Of a DNA stretch of 64,000 bases, positions 50,778-62,517 are shown piece after piece (positions within the stretch are counted from its first letter, which is position 1; each line of letters starts with the position of its first letter). The DNA comes from Spisula solida. Lineage: Eukaryota > Mollusca > Bivalvia > Venerida > Mactridae. The DNA lies in assembly GCA_947247005.1 (NCBI GenBank), contig OX365952.1, forward strand, positions 46,294,722-46,358,721, in the 5' to 3' direction. The notes beneath the pieces are model-generated. The model was not told the DNA's origin and made no database searches. It saw nothing but the letters and a program-made list of their open reading frames with translations. A program made the translations under genes and the position numbers.

Positions 50778-50910
50778 GAAAAAAGATGATATTAAGTCAG
50801 ACATGGATTGCAGCACTCAACTTAACCAGCCGTGCACAGAAAACATTAAAAACATACAAGGCACAATGCCCACTACACAATCGAACGAGAAAATTATCCA
50901 CCCAAGTCCT
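50778..50910 (+). mobile_element. GACAGGGAAGGCAGCAC-family insertion private to copy III
   Basis: Starts 'aaaaaagatgatattaagtc' and ends 'cacccaagtccta'. The flanks resume array sequence (caagtacgctgtatgcaagt). Copies I and II lack it at this position. Confidence 0.65.
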
Positions 50911-51190
50911 AGCAAGTACGCTGTATGCAAGTCAAAGTTTTAGTTCACCTCGAATAAGAGTACACATAAAGAAAGTTGTTGTCAATTTATTTCTTATTAT
51001 TGTAACAGAATGCATTAAGGACCCGGTATATTGGAATTTTCGATTCAATTATTTGATGTCATAGATCTAATATATTCATAATTAATTGTATTTAAATGTC
51101 ACGTGGTGTCCAACAATACATGCGGCAACAGTAGAATTAGTTAAACATTCGTTTAATCCTGATAGGAATAAGGTTCATACTAGTGGAATA

Positions 51191-53394
51191 CATTTGTTCC
51201 TAATTTCCCTTCATTATGTAAAACTGTGTTAGATATTTGTGTGGGCTTGAATGGAATGCTGATTGCCACCTGTCTGTCCAAACCAATTTATCATTAGTAA
51301 AGGATATATCAAGGTACAAAAGACTGGGAATTAGTCAATGCCAACTCGATTATTGTATATAATTAGTAATAAAATACCTTTCCAGAGACATTGCAAGAAA
51401 CAGCTAGTTATAACTAAAAGTACAGACGTTTAATTAATGTACTTGTATACGAACTATAAATTAGAAAATAATCAATTACAATATTGGGCAATTCGCTACG
51501 AGCGTCAATATTGAATAGTATAACAACTACTTTTTATTATATACTTTGATTTTATAACCAAATATGCAAAACATTTCTTTGGGCTAATCGCATCATTCAA
51601 AGATGGCGATATTCATATCTTGTCTATCAACTGCATTGTATATTTCAAGTTATTTGTCTGTCGTTACAACGGGCGATCGATGGAAAATTATATTTTATTT
51701 TATCCTTGAACTATATTTAAATTGACACTCGCAGATCAGCATTGTTATATTATTTTCCGAACGATATTCATTCATTTACGTTTTAATTAGTTTATTTTAA
51801 GAGGGATTCTAGAATCGCCCGACGGCATTGTACGTGTTACTCTGAAGACGTGAATGGAATTGGCAAACTCATTTAAAAAATATTTTTGTTGTTAATAAAT
51901 TATCTTTTATATATTTATAACACTTAATTACATTGGTACATAATATCTTTACCATTACCTAAACATTTTTGTTTTGTTTTGTCTGCTTATTCTTGACTCA
52001 TTGTGTTATTCTGTTATATGTTCTTCTGCTCGTATTTTCCTATACGTAAGAACTCCAAACCATTGTATAACAGCCGGTATACTATGGTTTTCAATAATTT
52101 ATTTCGTAATATCGTTTCATTAATAATACTCTTACGTATACTTGGCTGTCATGACTGCTGTTTCAAGTAAGTCTTTGGTATACCTCCTGTTTCAAGTTAG
52201 TCTTTGACCTGATTACTATGTCAAGTATCTTACATAAATGTATTGATTTTATTTGCGGAGAAATATGAAGGCTATCGGTAAGTTGTCACTACTAGTTATA
52301 TTGTAGAAAAGTAAACATACCCCACCCCCTTGTATTGTATGGAACATATGTCGAACAGAAGATATGACCAGTGGCTATCAGTCAATTATTCATTGCTTCT
52401 AAGTAGGTTATCAGGACATTTATTAGGACTTATCAGTACGTTAAATCTATTGCCTTTGGTCAATGTGTTATTATCATGGATTTGTAGAAGGAACAAAGTG
52501 TTATTGCATTTATTAACAGATGACTGACTTTTATAAACGAGTTAGACCACAAATTGGATATTCCATCACATGACAATATTTCTTTTTTATGGAAAATGCA
52601 GTGACAAACAATGTCAACATTTTGCTAATAATTAATATGCGTGTGTGTATGCTGAAATGTATAAATATGTTTGTTTTCATAGAAAAATACGACACTTGAC
52701 TGACTACATGTCTTCTGAAGTAACCCTGGATAATAGTAATTGAATTTTGATTGAATGGCATCGACAATATTATACAATTTCCCTAAAGGTCAGACATAAT
52801 TGCCAGCCGGCCTCTGTCAACAATGATCGGCAAAGAAATCTCCTTATCGTTGTTGTATTGTTCAATGTCCACGCAATCATCAGATTGACGTTAACCCATT
52901 AAAACATAGCTTTATATCCGATTTCTCAATTAGACAAATCTACTTATCATGTTGATTGTCGTCATAGAGAATATCAGACTTAAGCGGGAGGGTAATTAAT
53001 CCGTTTTTTGTGATGACTACATTTTAAGCTCTTTGTAAGTGGCATTGTGACAGTTAGCCGTTCTCATTTGAAGCCAACAGCCCCGGGAGTGGTCTGAAGT
53101 GTTTACTAGTTTGACATGTTGACGTCATGCTTAAAGGCTTGTTCCATGTATAACATACGCTTTATTAGCAACAAAACAATACTAAAGGACGAAGTTGTAA
53201 CAAAGAATATGAGAAATGCCACATCACCTGTCAATATCTCCCTAAGTAGATTACACATTAACTATGGCACGAGAGATCTATCAACCTGAACGTGTATTTG
53301 TTTCTATCATATCGAGGTTGAACAACAAAAATGTTCGGTAGAGCTTTACTAAAATACAACTGTATCTAGAATTATGAGCTTGGATCCAGAGCAT
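51191..53394. other. Unique AT-rich sequence, no gene seen
   Basis: Directly right of the array breakpoint. Several small frames (for example 52,330-52,527 and 52,531-52,767), none with splice flanks, homology in the window or recognisable motifs. Confidence 0.6.
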
Positions 53395-53690
53395 TTATGT
53401 ACCTGACTTATAAGTTTTCTGACAGCTAAAACTAGTCATTATAGTCCTTTTGCTGTGGAAACTGGGTCATTCAGCTAGTTATAATTTATTATACTTATCG
53501 ACAGCTTGGACTTGGGTGGATCTGCGCCTGTTTAGTTGGGCATTGTGTCTTTATGTGTTTTATGTGTCCTGTGCTCGGTTGGTTCAGTTGGGCACTATTG
53601 TGCTTTGTGTGTTTTAATTTTTTTCTGTGCTCGGCTGGTTAAGTTGAGTGCTGCCTTCCCTGTCTGACTTAATATAATCTTTTCACCAGT
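53395..53690 (-). repeat. GACAGGGAAGGCAGCAC-family repeat in the unique flank
   Basis: Inverted member outside the array: read on the minus strand it starts 'aaaagattatattaagtcag' and contains two 60-bp monomers. The same 5' start as in the 26,143 and 50,778 insertions supports a defined left end for the family. Confidence 0.8.
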
Positions 53691-53954
53691 TTGAATAGAA
53701 TTGCGTTTTCCCATAATATTATGCACATTTTAAAAACGGAATTATGCAATTAAGAACATCTATATATTACGAAAAAGCTACGATGTTGAATCCAGGTATA
53801 TAAACAAAAATGTATGTTTTAAAAAAATGACCATGCACTGAAACGAGTAATGTGTCAAATCAAATCAAATCAAAGAACAAGAACTTATACTTTGTTTTAA
53901 CCGTTCGGATTATATTAAGTTAAGAGAAAAGAAAGTTAAGTTACCAATTTGCGA

Positions 53955-54275
53955 GTGCTGCAGATCAGCCGTTCAGCCACCCTTTAACATTTTAACTTCC
54001 CCTGGTCATTGGGCTACCTATGGAAACCTGCGTTCAAGTCTCCCTGGGGAGACTATTTCTCTACTAGTTGGTGTGCAGCATACATCGATCTGCAGCGCCA
54101 TGGACTATCGAACATGTTCAGACACAGCCCTCATAGGTACCAATTCACACCTTGGTCAAGTGGAGCATGTGGGTTATTCTTGCCCATGGAATTAAGCAGT
54201 GGTCCAGATGGGGTTTAACCTGGGACCTCTCGATCCCGAAGCGTGCCCCTACCTTTAGGCCACCGCTCCCCACAT
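53955..54275 (-). mobile_element. tRNA-derived SINE (minus strand)
   Basis: Read on the minus strand, the head begins GGGGAGCGGTGGCCTAAAGG, containing a box A match (TGGCCTAAAGG), and about 45 bp later has a box B-like AGGTTAAACCCC. A body of about 230 bp follows. The 69-codon plus-strand frame at 54,009-54,218 is antisense to it and not a gene. No other copy in the window. Confidence 0.6.
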
Positions 54276-54699
54276 ATTCAAAGCAATTTCCAAGGAAAAC
54301 GCCGATAAAATATGCATTGTATGCGTTATAAAGAGTTTAATTTAGTACATGTATTCAAATCCATTGTCATTAATACATATGTCAGCGTCTATTTCCGCGT
54401 TCTAAAAAAATTTAATTGGCGTGTATTGGAATAAGAGATTAACAGCTGTTGTTGAAAACAGAAACTATTCAATTATGCATGTACTTAAGACCAGAAAAAC
54501 TCAGCATGTAACATGCATATGAGAAACAAAACTATTTCGATGTTTTCAAACTGGTTAACATTTCACAGACTGCAGCAAAACTATAACGAACAAATGTTTT
54601 AGAAATTGCTTTGACATAAAATTGGCAATGTTGTACTACAGAAATACATGTCGAATTATTCAGTGACATACTGGAACAATCGTGCCAAATTTTCAGTTT

Positions 54700-54942
54700 C
54701 CTTAACAATGTCCGAGGGATGATCAGAATATTCCACGTGAAATAATGTTGTATACATTAACCGCATTCCAAGCATGATGTAACGATTCATACACGGGACC
54801 TTTCGTCAGAAAGAATGTTAGAGACGTTTGTGTTAGGTGGGACACACTAAAAACTTAGTAAAAAGCATTTCTTCCGGTTGGAAGCGGGATGGACCCAGAA
54901 CATTCGGATCAGCAGTCAGTCGTTCTCACCACTGGACCTTAG
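54700..54942 (-). mobile_element. Second tRNA-derived SINE head (minus strand)
   Basis: On the minus strand: GTCCAGTGGTGAGAACGACT, an anticodon-arm-like GACTGCTGATCC, and box B-like GGGTCCATCCC, spaced as in a tRNA (54,880-54,940). The sequence after it lacks a gene, and the right limit of the element is uncertain. Not a functional tRNA, since acceptor-stem pairing is not evident. Confidence 0.5.
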
Positions 54943-55093
54943 TATAATAGTTTTTTTAGTATAATAGATTGAAATACTGAGCATATATACAAAACCAAAA
55001 TGACAAGTTGTACATATTTACTGTAGCAAATAAATTTGCTCCCGCTACCATTCACTTTCTACGGCCATGAATTCTTATGCTATGTAAATACGG

Positions 55094-55212
55094 AATATCA
55101 CTTCAGTTTGTTGATTCGTTGGACCGTATTACCTAGGTCGAGCGAGATGCGGTATTGCGCAAGCAACGAGAGGTAATACGGCTTAACGGATCAAAACAAC
55201 TGCAGTGATTAT
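55094..55212. repeat. Foldback (long hairpin) sequence
   Basis: The arm around GATTCGTTGGACCGTATTAC (55,113-55,132) pairs with the inverse of GTAATACGGCTTAACGGATC, and pairing continues outward through 'tcagtttgttg' / 'caaaacaactgca'. Each arm is about 40 bp with mismatches, and the loop is G+C-rich with cgag repeats. Likely a palindromic MITE or foldback element; no target duplication identified. Confidence 0.6.
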
Positions 55213-55276
55213 CCTTTTATTTTATACCTATCAAAGTGAAAACACACTTTTACGAGCGAAAATGCGTTTAATGTGT

Positions 55277-55398
55277 ATTGACGTCATTAACGTCGGCATA
55301 TTTTCGACATATAACGCGACGCCCATTCATAAAAAGGTAAATGTTTACGTCGTGACGTCATTGACGTTGGCATTTGTTCGGCATATAACACGTCTAAC
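55277..55398. promoter_or_regulatory. Duplicated CRE-containing 74-bp motif
   Basis: TGACGTCA (palindromic CRE octamer) at 55,279-55,286 and 55,353-55,360, each followed by 'tt.acgt.ggcat' and 'catataac.cg'. The local duplication preserves the octamers exactly. The CRE is the known CREB/ATF site; use as a promoter is inference, as no transcript start or gene is visible beside it. Confidence 0.35.
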
Positions 55399-56520
55399 AT
55401 GAATGATACGGATTCGGAAAATCGGTCATGCATGATACGTAAAATGCAATCTGTCGCGTTGTATTCCTTGTGCGATTTGGCTTGCATTCGTCATGTATGT
55501 AATAAAACATCATATCAATCGTAATGGGACACATGCAAATTCACGAGTTGTCGATGTCATTTAACAGCTTAAAGCATACGGATAATACGTTCTATGCTTA
55601 TCTGGCATGAATGGCTAGGCGCTACCACAGCTTATGTATGACTTTGAAAATTATGTGCAACAATATTTGAAGTTACATGACGGTATTGGGTTGATAGCGT
55701 GCATATGGTGGTGTGAAGTTGCTGAACAAGAATTAAGTAAACCTTCGACCAACCCTCAGTTTGCTAACAATAGTTGAAACAGTGTAGATACCGGTATGTT
55801 TATTGTGAGTGACAAGCACGAACAACGAACTCTGGTGTTCCAGATATATATATACGCCACACCAGTTACTTGTTGTCGGAATAATTATATTGGATAACAA
55901 TCTTGATCATGACTCAAGTAGACATGAATGAGATCTGTGAAAATATGCATACACAATTAGCAACAATAATATCACCATTTCTGAGAACATAACAGTTTGT
56001 ACCTTTAAAAAACTAACTTAAATGCAGCTAGTAGTTTTGCTGTCCTTTATTGTAAAATATGAAACTCGCAAACATTTAACCAGATGGTTAACAACAGAAT
56101 AAACATTTCAAAATATTTCGCCTTGCGAAAACATTATGATTTTGCGGTCCGTGTATGAAAAATTGTACACCACATTCAGTGGTTGTTTGTATATCGTTTG
56201 TTATCGCTGTCAGCGAATATTTTTGGGAAATTCCCATCTGACACACGATGTAGCACTACAAACAAGAATCAACTTGGGTTATATGTTTTGCTTCCATAGT
56301 ATGTTATTAGAGGCATTCCTACATTGACGCTGAGATGTCATTCAGCCTTACTATCAGCGATGTATACACTCGTATCTTTAGTAGGAATGGAACTCGTCAA
56401 ACATCAGAGAACAATGTTCTTTGATGATACATATACACTTACATATACATTGGTAATACTTATGTACATACTAGGTATTTAGTGAACAATTAATTACATA
56501 TTTGTGTAAATACTTTACAG

Positions 56521-56581
56521 GGACAATTGGATGCCAGGTCAGGGGAACAGACACAATCTAAGTCCTGCAAAACTAGAGGAA
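56521..56581 (+). CDS. Short exon candidate
   Basis: Acceptor 'aaatactttacag' at 56,520, 61 nt, then donor GTAAGA. One frame reads DNWMPGQGNRHNLSPAKLEE, the other GQLDARSGEQTQSKSC. It could equally be a non-coding RNA exon. No partner exon is assigned. Confidence 0.3.
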
Positions 56582-57908
56582 GTAAGAAAAAAAGTTGGCT
56601 TACAGACATGACAAGCTGAGACCAAGGTGTGGATAGATACCCCTGGGTACTGTTTTATCAAGGCACTTCCGAAAATCTTAAAAAACGCTCAAATTTAAAT
56701 TCTTAATAATTCTTTAACAACTGCAAATTTGTGACGGATATCGTTTGTAGGAGTTTCTTAACGTAATCATAATAAGTATTGCAGCTCCGTTTATCACACT
56801 TTATAATTGCTGATTTCGGTTCGAATTATGTTGCAAACAGACCAAACAGTGAGTGCATATTTTACCTGCCAAATTATTTTACGCGGTTCAAAAGAGTTAT
56901 ATGATTTATACCGGGTTAGCATGAATTATCGCATATTCAACGGTCTTCAAATATAAGTGGGGCATCTCTCGTACAAGTAACATATTTTTGGACACACTTT
57001 TAATTATTGTACAACCCCTGTGCATGCATATATACATTATTTAATATAGTGCACTAAAAGTGTTCTCTCAGCTTCCGTCCTGTACTGGAAAGGATATTCA
57101 AACCCGAATCATGATTCGTTTGTTAGTGGCATGTAGTTTGAATATATAAGAGATAATATATAAACATTTTTGTCGTTCCCGAACTTTGCTTTATTGTTTT
57201 TCTTATCAATATGTGATTGTTGTAAATAGAAACTGGCATGGTTTGAATTTATAGTTTTATTTTATACCTCAGTTATAACCCGGAAGCCGAAACTCGTTTA
57301 ATTAATAGTTTCCTGGTATGATTTGTTTTCTGTATATCCTAATACATCAGTTACCCCCATTAAGTGTCAATAATGCTTATCAATTGTGGTTGAAAAAACA
57401 ATACTAGCGATACCCGGGAAGCAATACATAAAGATAAGACACCGCAAATCACATTTAATGATTTTATAAACAGGTTCAAGATTTTATTACAAAAGATAAA
57501 ACTATAAAACACATCAATTGACAATAACATTCTGTTTTAATCAGAAAACTGAGTTTGCGTTATGTTAGTGCAATAAAATGTCAATATGTCCAAACAGATA
57601 TATCATTCAATACATTGATCAAACACAGCACTAATTGAAAATACTAAAAAGTAAGCTGGCAGATAATTTATCTTCCTCGGTAATGGGTTACGATATGTAT
57701 GTGGTTTACAGGAGTGTCATAACAACACAAGCAATAGAAAGCTTACTATGGAGTCCTTTAAATGCATTTGCTACATGGGGAAAACGTTTTACAACAATAT
57801 AATTTGTTCAAACTTTGTAAATAAACACAACCTATCATCATCATAATAGAAACATAATTATAAAACATTTACACCTGCATGCATAATAAGACTAAAAGCT
57901 TTGTTATA
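56582..57908. other. Intergenic AT-rich sequence, nothing recognised
   Basis: No repeat shared with the rest of the window, no splice-flanked open segment, no RNA gene. Confidence 0.5.
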
Positions 57909-57967
57909 AGGCGCCGCCGCCTAGTATCGTGAAGTAGGAACGCGTTGAACCACTCGGCCAAATGGCA
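57909..57967 (-). repeat. tRNA-Ser/Leu-like fragment (minus strand)
   Basis: Minus strand GCCATTTGGCCGAGTGGTTC holds a perfect box A (TGGCCGAGTGG), as in class II tRNAs or SINEs derived from them. No box B follows; the G+C-rich 'ggcggcggcgcc' ends it. Truncated SINE or tRNA pseudogene. Confidence 0.45.
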
Positions 57968-58341
57968 CTTTCTAGCTCATGAGTAATCTGTCCTTGATTA
58001 TTGCACATGTGAATAACAATACAGTTTTATGCGAACTTTAGTGCGTCACCATCATGAATCACAATTTTTGTTGTAAGTAACTATATAGACACCAATAACA
58101 GTTTTGTTGGTAAAGCATTTATCACCAATATGACACAAAGGAGAAAATGATATTAACACCGGGCATATTGAAACAATGCATCATGGGTAATAGTTTCAGT
58201 GGGCTGATATAAAAAGAATGCATTAAGCACCGGCTATGTGAATACTTAGATCGTTAATATCGTGATTATTGCAAATTCGTCTCTACACTAACGTGATATT
58301 TGTAAACACGTGGTGTATCTGAATTGTCCAGTATCGGCAAA

Positions 58342-58503
58342 TTATTCAATGTTATGAGGAAGGACACGAGGTCCGGCGTTAGATTCCGGCACTTTATATT
58401 CCTGGCTAATTTGACTTTCTAATTCAACGATGTGGGAAAGTTTCGGAATGAGGCGATAGATAGATTCCGAGACTGTTATGACCCCCTTGATGATTGTGTC
58501 GTA
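58342..58503 (-). CDS. 3'-terminal exon candidate (minus strand)
   Basis: An open minus-strand segment of 53 codons plus TAA, markedly G+C richer than its surroundings. It reads YDTIIKGVITVSESIYRLIP, then KLSHIVELESQISQEYKVPE, and ends PRVLPHNIE. An AG (cattaaaag) sits exactly at its start, with a TAA just upstream in frame, so it would need splicing. The pyrimidine tract is weak. It lacks a Met and is too short for simple frame listing. The helical, charged ending resembles a protein C-terminus; no family recognised. Its gene would extend to higher coordinates. Confidence 0.42.
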   Translation of the reverse strand, partial: YDTIIKGVITVSESIYRLIPKLSHIVELESQISQEYKVPESNAGPRVLPHNIE

Positions 58504-59886
58504 CTTTTAATGAATTGCAAATAACTATTTATTTGAAATGACAACATACAGAGACATTGTGAAAGGTTTCTGAGGACAATGTATTAAAACAAGAGTACAG
58601 TTATGTGGGGAGGCCTTTCTTTACTTTCATATTTAAGTGAGGTGCCACATATTTATACTTTTAAGAGCGCAGAAATATAAACCTATGTATTATGTTTGAA
58701 AAGACATTTTTCTTAATCATATTGAAAGCAGATCTATTCTTTTCTAGTATAAAATTAATTGCTGTGGTTAAAAAATGTTGTGACGACATTGAAAAAAAAT
58801 CGGTATGACCACTAAAAATAGGTCGGCTTCATTTGTGTCAAAACCTTAACTCAAACAAGTGCCAAAACGCAGTAAGAGTGGTTTTAAGAAATGGTAAGAC
58901 ATGAGGGAAGAGACAAATTGCAAGACATATTTATAGGTACTACACTCGGAAGATTATTACATCACACTAAAAAAATAGCGAATGTGTCTAAACTTCGGTG
59001 CAATCTGAACACTAAGTGATTCATAGTTATTTAGTCAGACAATATGGTGAGAGTTCAGCGGAAAGTTTTTAAAAACGGAAATGCGCTTATTGAGGATGTT
59101 AAGTGACATTTAATATGATTTGACATTCATTACGGATAACAGTTGTGATAGATAAGCATGTTTCAGCCAGCAAATTATTTCCAGTAGTTTATAAATATTC
59201 ATTGCAATTGTGAGTACAACACCTTTAAAATAATGAGTAAAAGGAGTAGATCCACGAAAGGTCTGAATTGGCCTAAAAATAATTAAATTATCAAAGTATG
59301 TTATTATGTGTCATTTGTATATTTTTGTAATGTGGATAGCTTTATCCGTTTGCATAGGGAAGCATTTTTCATCAAATTTGGTTTTTACCTGTCACCTGTC
59401 CACTATTTGTTATCCACGTTTGGCCATATTTCACAAAAATGGCATATTTTGTCCATATTTTTCCAGTATAAGTGATTGTTTGAATATTGACACAGTCCTC
59501 GACCAAAATCAGATGACTAAAATGTGAAATTGTACTTTATAACACATTGTTTACAGCACAATTCATGATGGTCGAGAGCTGTGCCCATATTAAATTTTAA
59601 GATTTTAGGTACCGCTTCAACGTTATTTCCTCTCGTCATAGAGTCATGAAGGCATGACATTCACCCCACTTTTAGCCATATTCTCAATACATTTAGTACT
59701 TATTGTACAATGATTTATATGCTGTACACAATAATTAAACATTATACTTCAATGATACATAAAAAACTTACAAAAATACGCCTTGCTGTTTTGATATACT
59801 CCACTGAACCCCACCCACTTTAACAAAAACGTCATTTTATTTAATTTGAAGTCATAAATGTGCATTTTGGGCATTTTTTGAAAACT

Positions 59887-60035
59887 GTTACCATGGCAAC
59901 CAAATTCGTAAGAAAGATAAGTTTTGATTCTTAATATCACTCTATGGATGCGCACTTACATTTCGATTCACTGTTTTGGAAATAGAAGCTTTTTTCCATT
60001 TTTTGGCAAAATATTTTACCCGTTACCATGGTTAC
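59887..60035. promoter_or_regulatory. RFX X-box-like site with a nearby half-match
   Basis: GTTACCATGGCAAC at 59,887-59,900 matches the RFX X-box (GTNRCC, 0-3 bases, RGYAAC) exactly. GTTACCATGGTTAC at 60,022-60,035 repeats the left half and the ATGG core. RFX factors control ciliary genes in animals (established). There is no adjacent gene start here, and such motifs also occur in dispersed repeats, so function is unproven. Confidence 0.35.
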
Positions 60036-60569
60036 CGTTTAAAAACAAACATTTTTTAAGTAAATGAGTAATGTTTGTAATCAGACGAGCGCGTGTATCA
60101 GCTAGTTCTATGAGTACTGTTTTACTGTGTACTAATACCTATCGTAAAACGATGAGAAGCAGTTTTTATGTTGTCTAAGTGAGAAATTTACTTTTCGTGT
60201 ACAGTTTTTCCACACGCGGGCGATTATGTCGGCAGTGTTACTGGTAACTTAAGGAATGCTTCATTAGCTGAATGATTGATATATCAACATACCGAGACGT
60301 TATTTTTACGGAAGGGAGCAATCGTACAGAAATACTCCATTATTCAACAGTAATTATATTACCGTCAGACAAAACCTCTCACAGACTCTGTAAACCACAA
60401 CATAACATACTTATGTCGAGTCTGTCTTGATAAATAACTCTCATTATATTGTAGCGTGTGGTTTTGTTTGTAATATTATCAACAGACGATGTAATAAAAG
60501 TTATATTTACTACTGAACATACCTGGAATTCAGGTCATGGGGTTTGTTTGTTGATTACAATTACGTAAC

Positions 60570-60663
60570 CTTTATTAACACTTAGGTTCCTTTTGATGAC
60601 ACTGTATACTTCCAAGGCGTACATGCAGTTCTCTATGATGTGTGATGTTCTTATGATGAACAA
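60570..60663 (-). CDS. Exon candidate (minus strand)
   Basis: Acceptor 'attatttcctag', 94 nt in the frame LFIIRTSHIIENCMYALEVY then SVIKRNLSVNK, donor GTTACG. Same strand as the terminal exon at 58,342-58,503, but its end phase (1) does not join directly to that exon's phase 0, so a linking exon would be required. Confidence 0.22.
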
Positions 60664-61557
60664 CTAGGAAATAATGAGACTCAACTACAAGCAGTTAATA
60701 GTGTTTTTGTGCAATCACCTGAGTATTCCCCCTACTAGAAATATTTCCATTACTTATCATGCAAAGTTTATGTTATTTCTGCAGCTAAATTGTGAAGTAT
60801 TTGTATAATGCTTCACGTTATTCGCTCGTTATGGGTGCTAAGTGTGTTGATTAAAACAGCCGATGGTTCATTTATTAATTGTATACGAACGGTACCCATC
60901 CAGACAGCAGGAAACGTATGCAATTTAAAATGCATAATTGTGCCTAAATCATCACGGGCAACAAAATACCACAGCGTTCTTGGCTAGACACTAGCATGCA
61001 AATCAATATTGACATGTACGTATTTAGTGTTGGTATAGTTGTTAGATGGCTATCTCGCAAGAATATATTCGATCCTTGCTCAAGCATTTTATTTTATACC
61101 TGGGCAAAGTTAAACAAATAGTTGTATGCTTGCTCCTTTCTGAAAATACTGATTATGAAAATGTGAATTTAGCCACAGCAATGAGTTTTGGCCACCGTAG
61201 CAATATTTCATCCTTTACAAAGTAGGCGTGTTTGGGTGCATGTGTATCTCAAGTAACAAAAGTTTACAATCCTATATACTGCTGTGTGATGCTAAGGCTT
61301 GTTAAAACTAGTTGTATGTGGAACGAAAGTAGACATCAGGTCATAAATAACAAAGAATTAAACAAGATAAGTATTTTAAATACGTTGAGTTGGAACAACC
61401 ATTTCTTTTTGACACCGAAAAACACAACATAAATTCACTGTTTGCAACAATTGCAAGGCATGCTACGGAAAATAATGAAACTTTCATCAACTTGTCAAAA
61501 TATAGCGATTTGTTTTCGTATTGAAAAACTTCAAATCCATACTGTTTGATTTTCCAG

Positions 61558-61623
61558 GAGAATGTGTTTTTAAGATAGATCGTGCTGGGAAGATGATGTT
61601 GCTAGACCTTGATTCATATCCAG
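61558..61623 (+). CDS. 66-nt exon candidate (plus strand)
   Basis: Strong acceptor 'gtttgattttccag', then 66 nt open in one frame (ECVFKIDRAGKMMLLDLDSY), then CAG|GTTAAC. The minus strand is also open here for 46 codons, so strand and coding status are uncertain. Confidence 0.3.
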
Positions 61624-61801
61624 GTTAACAATCATAATACTAAAAGATTTCAGAGATTAAGAAGTTATGGCTCTCAAATGATTGTTCCAGTGTGAAGAAG
61701 TTTTCGTAGCTTGTAGATCAAAATTATAACAGACACTGTGTCTATGTAGAAAATGGGCTTTTATTAAAACCAGTAAACCACATAACATATTATAACTTTT
61801 A

Positions 61802-62515
61802 CACTTAGCAAATCTTATAAGTGTGCACGTGTTTTTCCCGCATAACTTTTTAGTTATAAATATTTTTGCATGAAATTTTGTGTATGTGCTATTACCTAAA
61901 ACAAAATAATATTAATAATGTTTACCTCACAATTAAAAACAGCGGATCACTGAACCATGAAACATCAAAACATGTAAAATGCACGAGAAATTGCACGCTA
62001 ATTATTTTTATTTACTGTGAATTAGAATTTTAGATATATCGTTTCATTAAAACAACACAAAATTAGGCAATTTTTCAATCAACAATATGGTGTTTTTAAC
62101 TTTTAAAAATACAGTTTGAATTGTGTGGTCAAAGGGAGGTAACTCTTCCAAAATTGCGTTTTCAGCAAAAATGGGGGTAGTTATAAACCTAAATTGGGCT
62201 TTTTTCTTATCATTGTTTTCTTTATTTCTGTCTGCGTGACATGTACATAGACATGAACACAAAATTGATCAGCTGCATTAACTTACTGATAAACACCCGA
62301 TGAACACACGACAAAAACCCATGACATTAGCTTTTAGTGATGTCATCATTAGGTTACTCTGATTGTAAAGATTATTATCGGATTGTAATAAAATCAGATG
62401 AATTGTAATTCCACGTATCCCAGCTACATATGTTGAAAATGTAAACAAGATCAAATACTTTGTGACCGAAATATGGGTTAATATATACATGCACACTTAT
62501 AAGATTTGTTAAGTG
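61802..62515. mobile_element. 714-bp MITE, same family as 10,685-11,424
   Basis: Ends CACTTAGCAAATCTTATAAG and inverse CACTTAACAAATCTTATAAG, TA flanks at 61,800-61,801 and 62,516-62,517. Interior matches the reverse complement of the copy I member, including 'tttttgcatgaaattttgtg' and 'gggaggtaact'. Frames inside it are not coding. Confidence 0.88.
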
Positions 62516-62517
62516 TA

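Larger units (their letters stand above)
42151..51190. repeat. Tandem macro-repeat, copy III (3' truncated)
   Basis: Third direct copy, about 9 kb. It starts with the first bases of an A repeat (42,151-42,226), interrupted by a 1.13-kb insertion, then runs collinear with copy I 272-7,785 and copy II to about 29,690. Homology stops near 51,190, after a stretch matching 'taatcctgatatgaagaacg' of copy II. Beyond that the sequence is not repeated in the window, so this is the right edge of the array or a later breakpoint. Confidence 0.9.
54943..56520. other. Intergenic, apart from the foldback and CRE motifs
   Basis: No exon-like segment convinced me. Frames at 55,205-55,402 and 55,287-55,487 cross the CRE duplication on opposite strands and are composition artefacts. 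56,136-56,327 is an isolated 63-codon frame. Confidence 0.5.

Noticed and set aside
54009..54218. 69-codon frame MGYLWKPAF
   Set aside because: Antisense to the body of a tRNA-derived SINE.
57909..57967. Functional tRNA-Ser or tRNA-Leu gene
   Set aside because: Perfect box A but no box B or acceptor-stem pairing.
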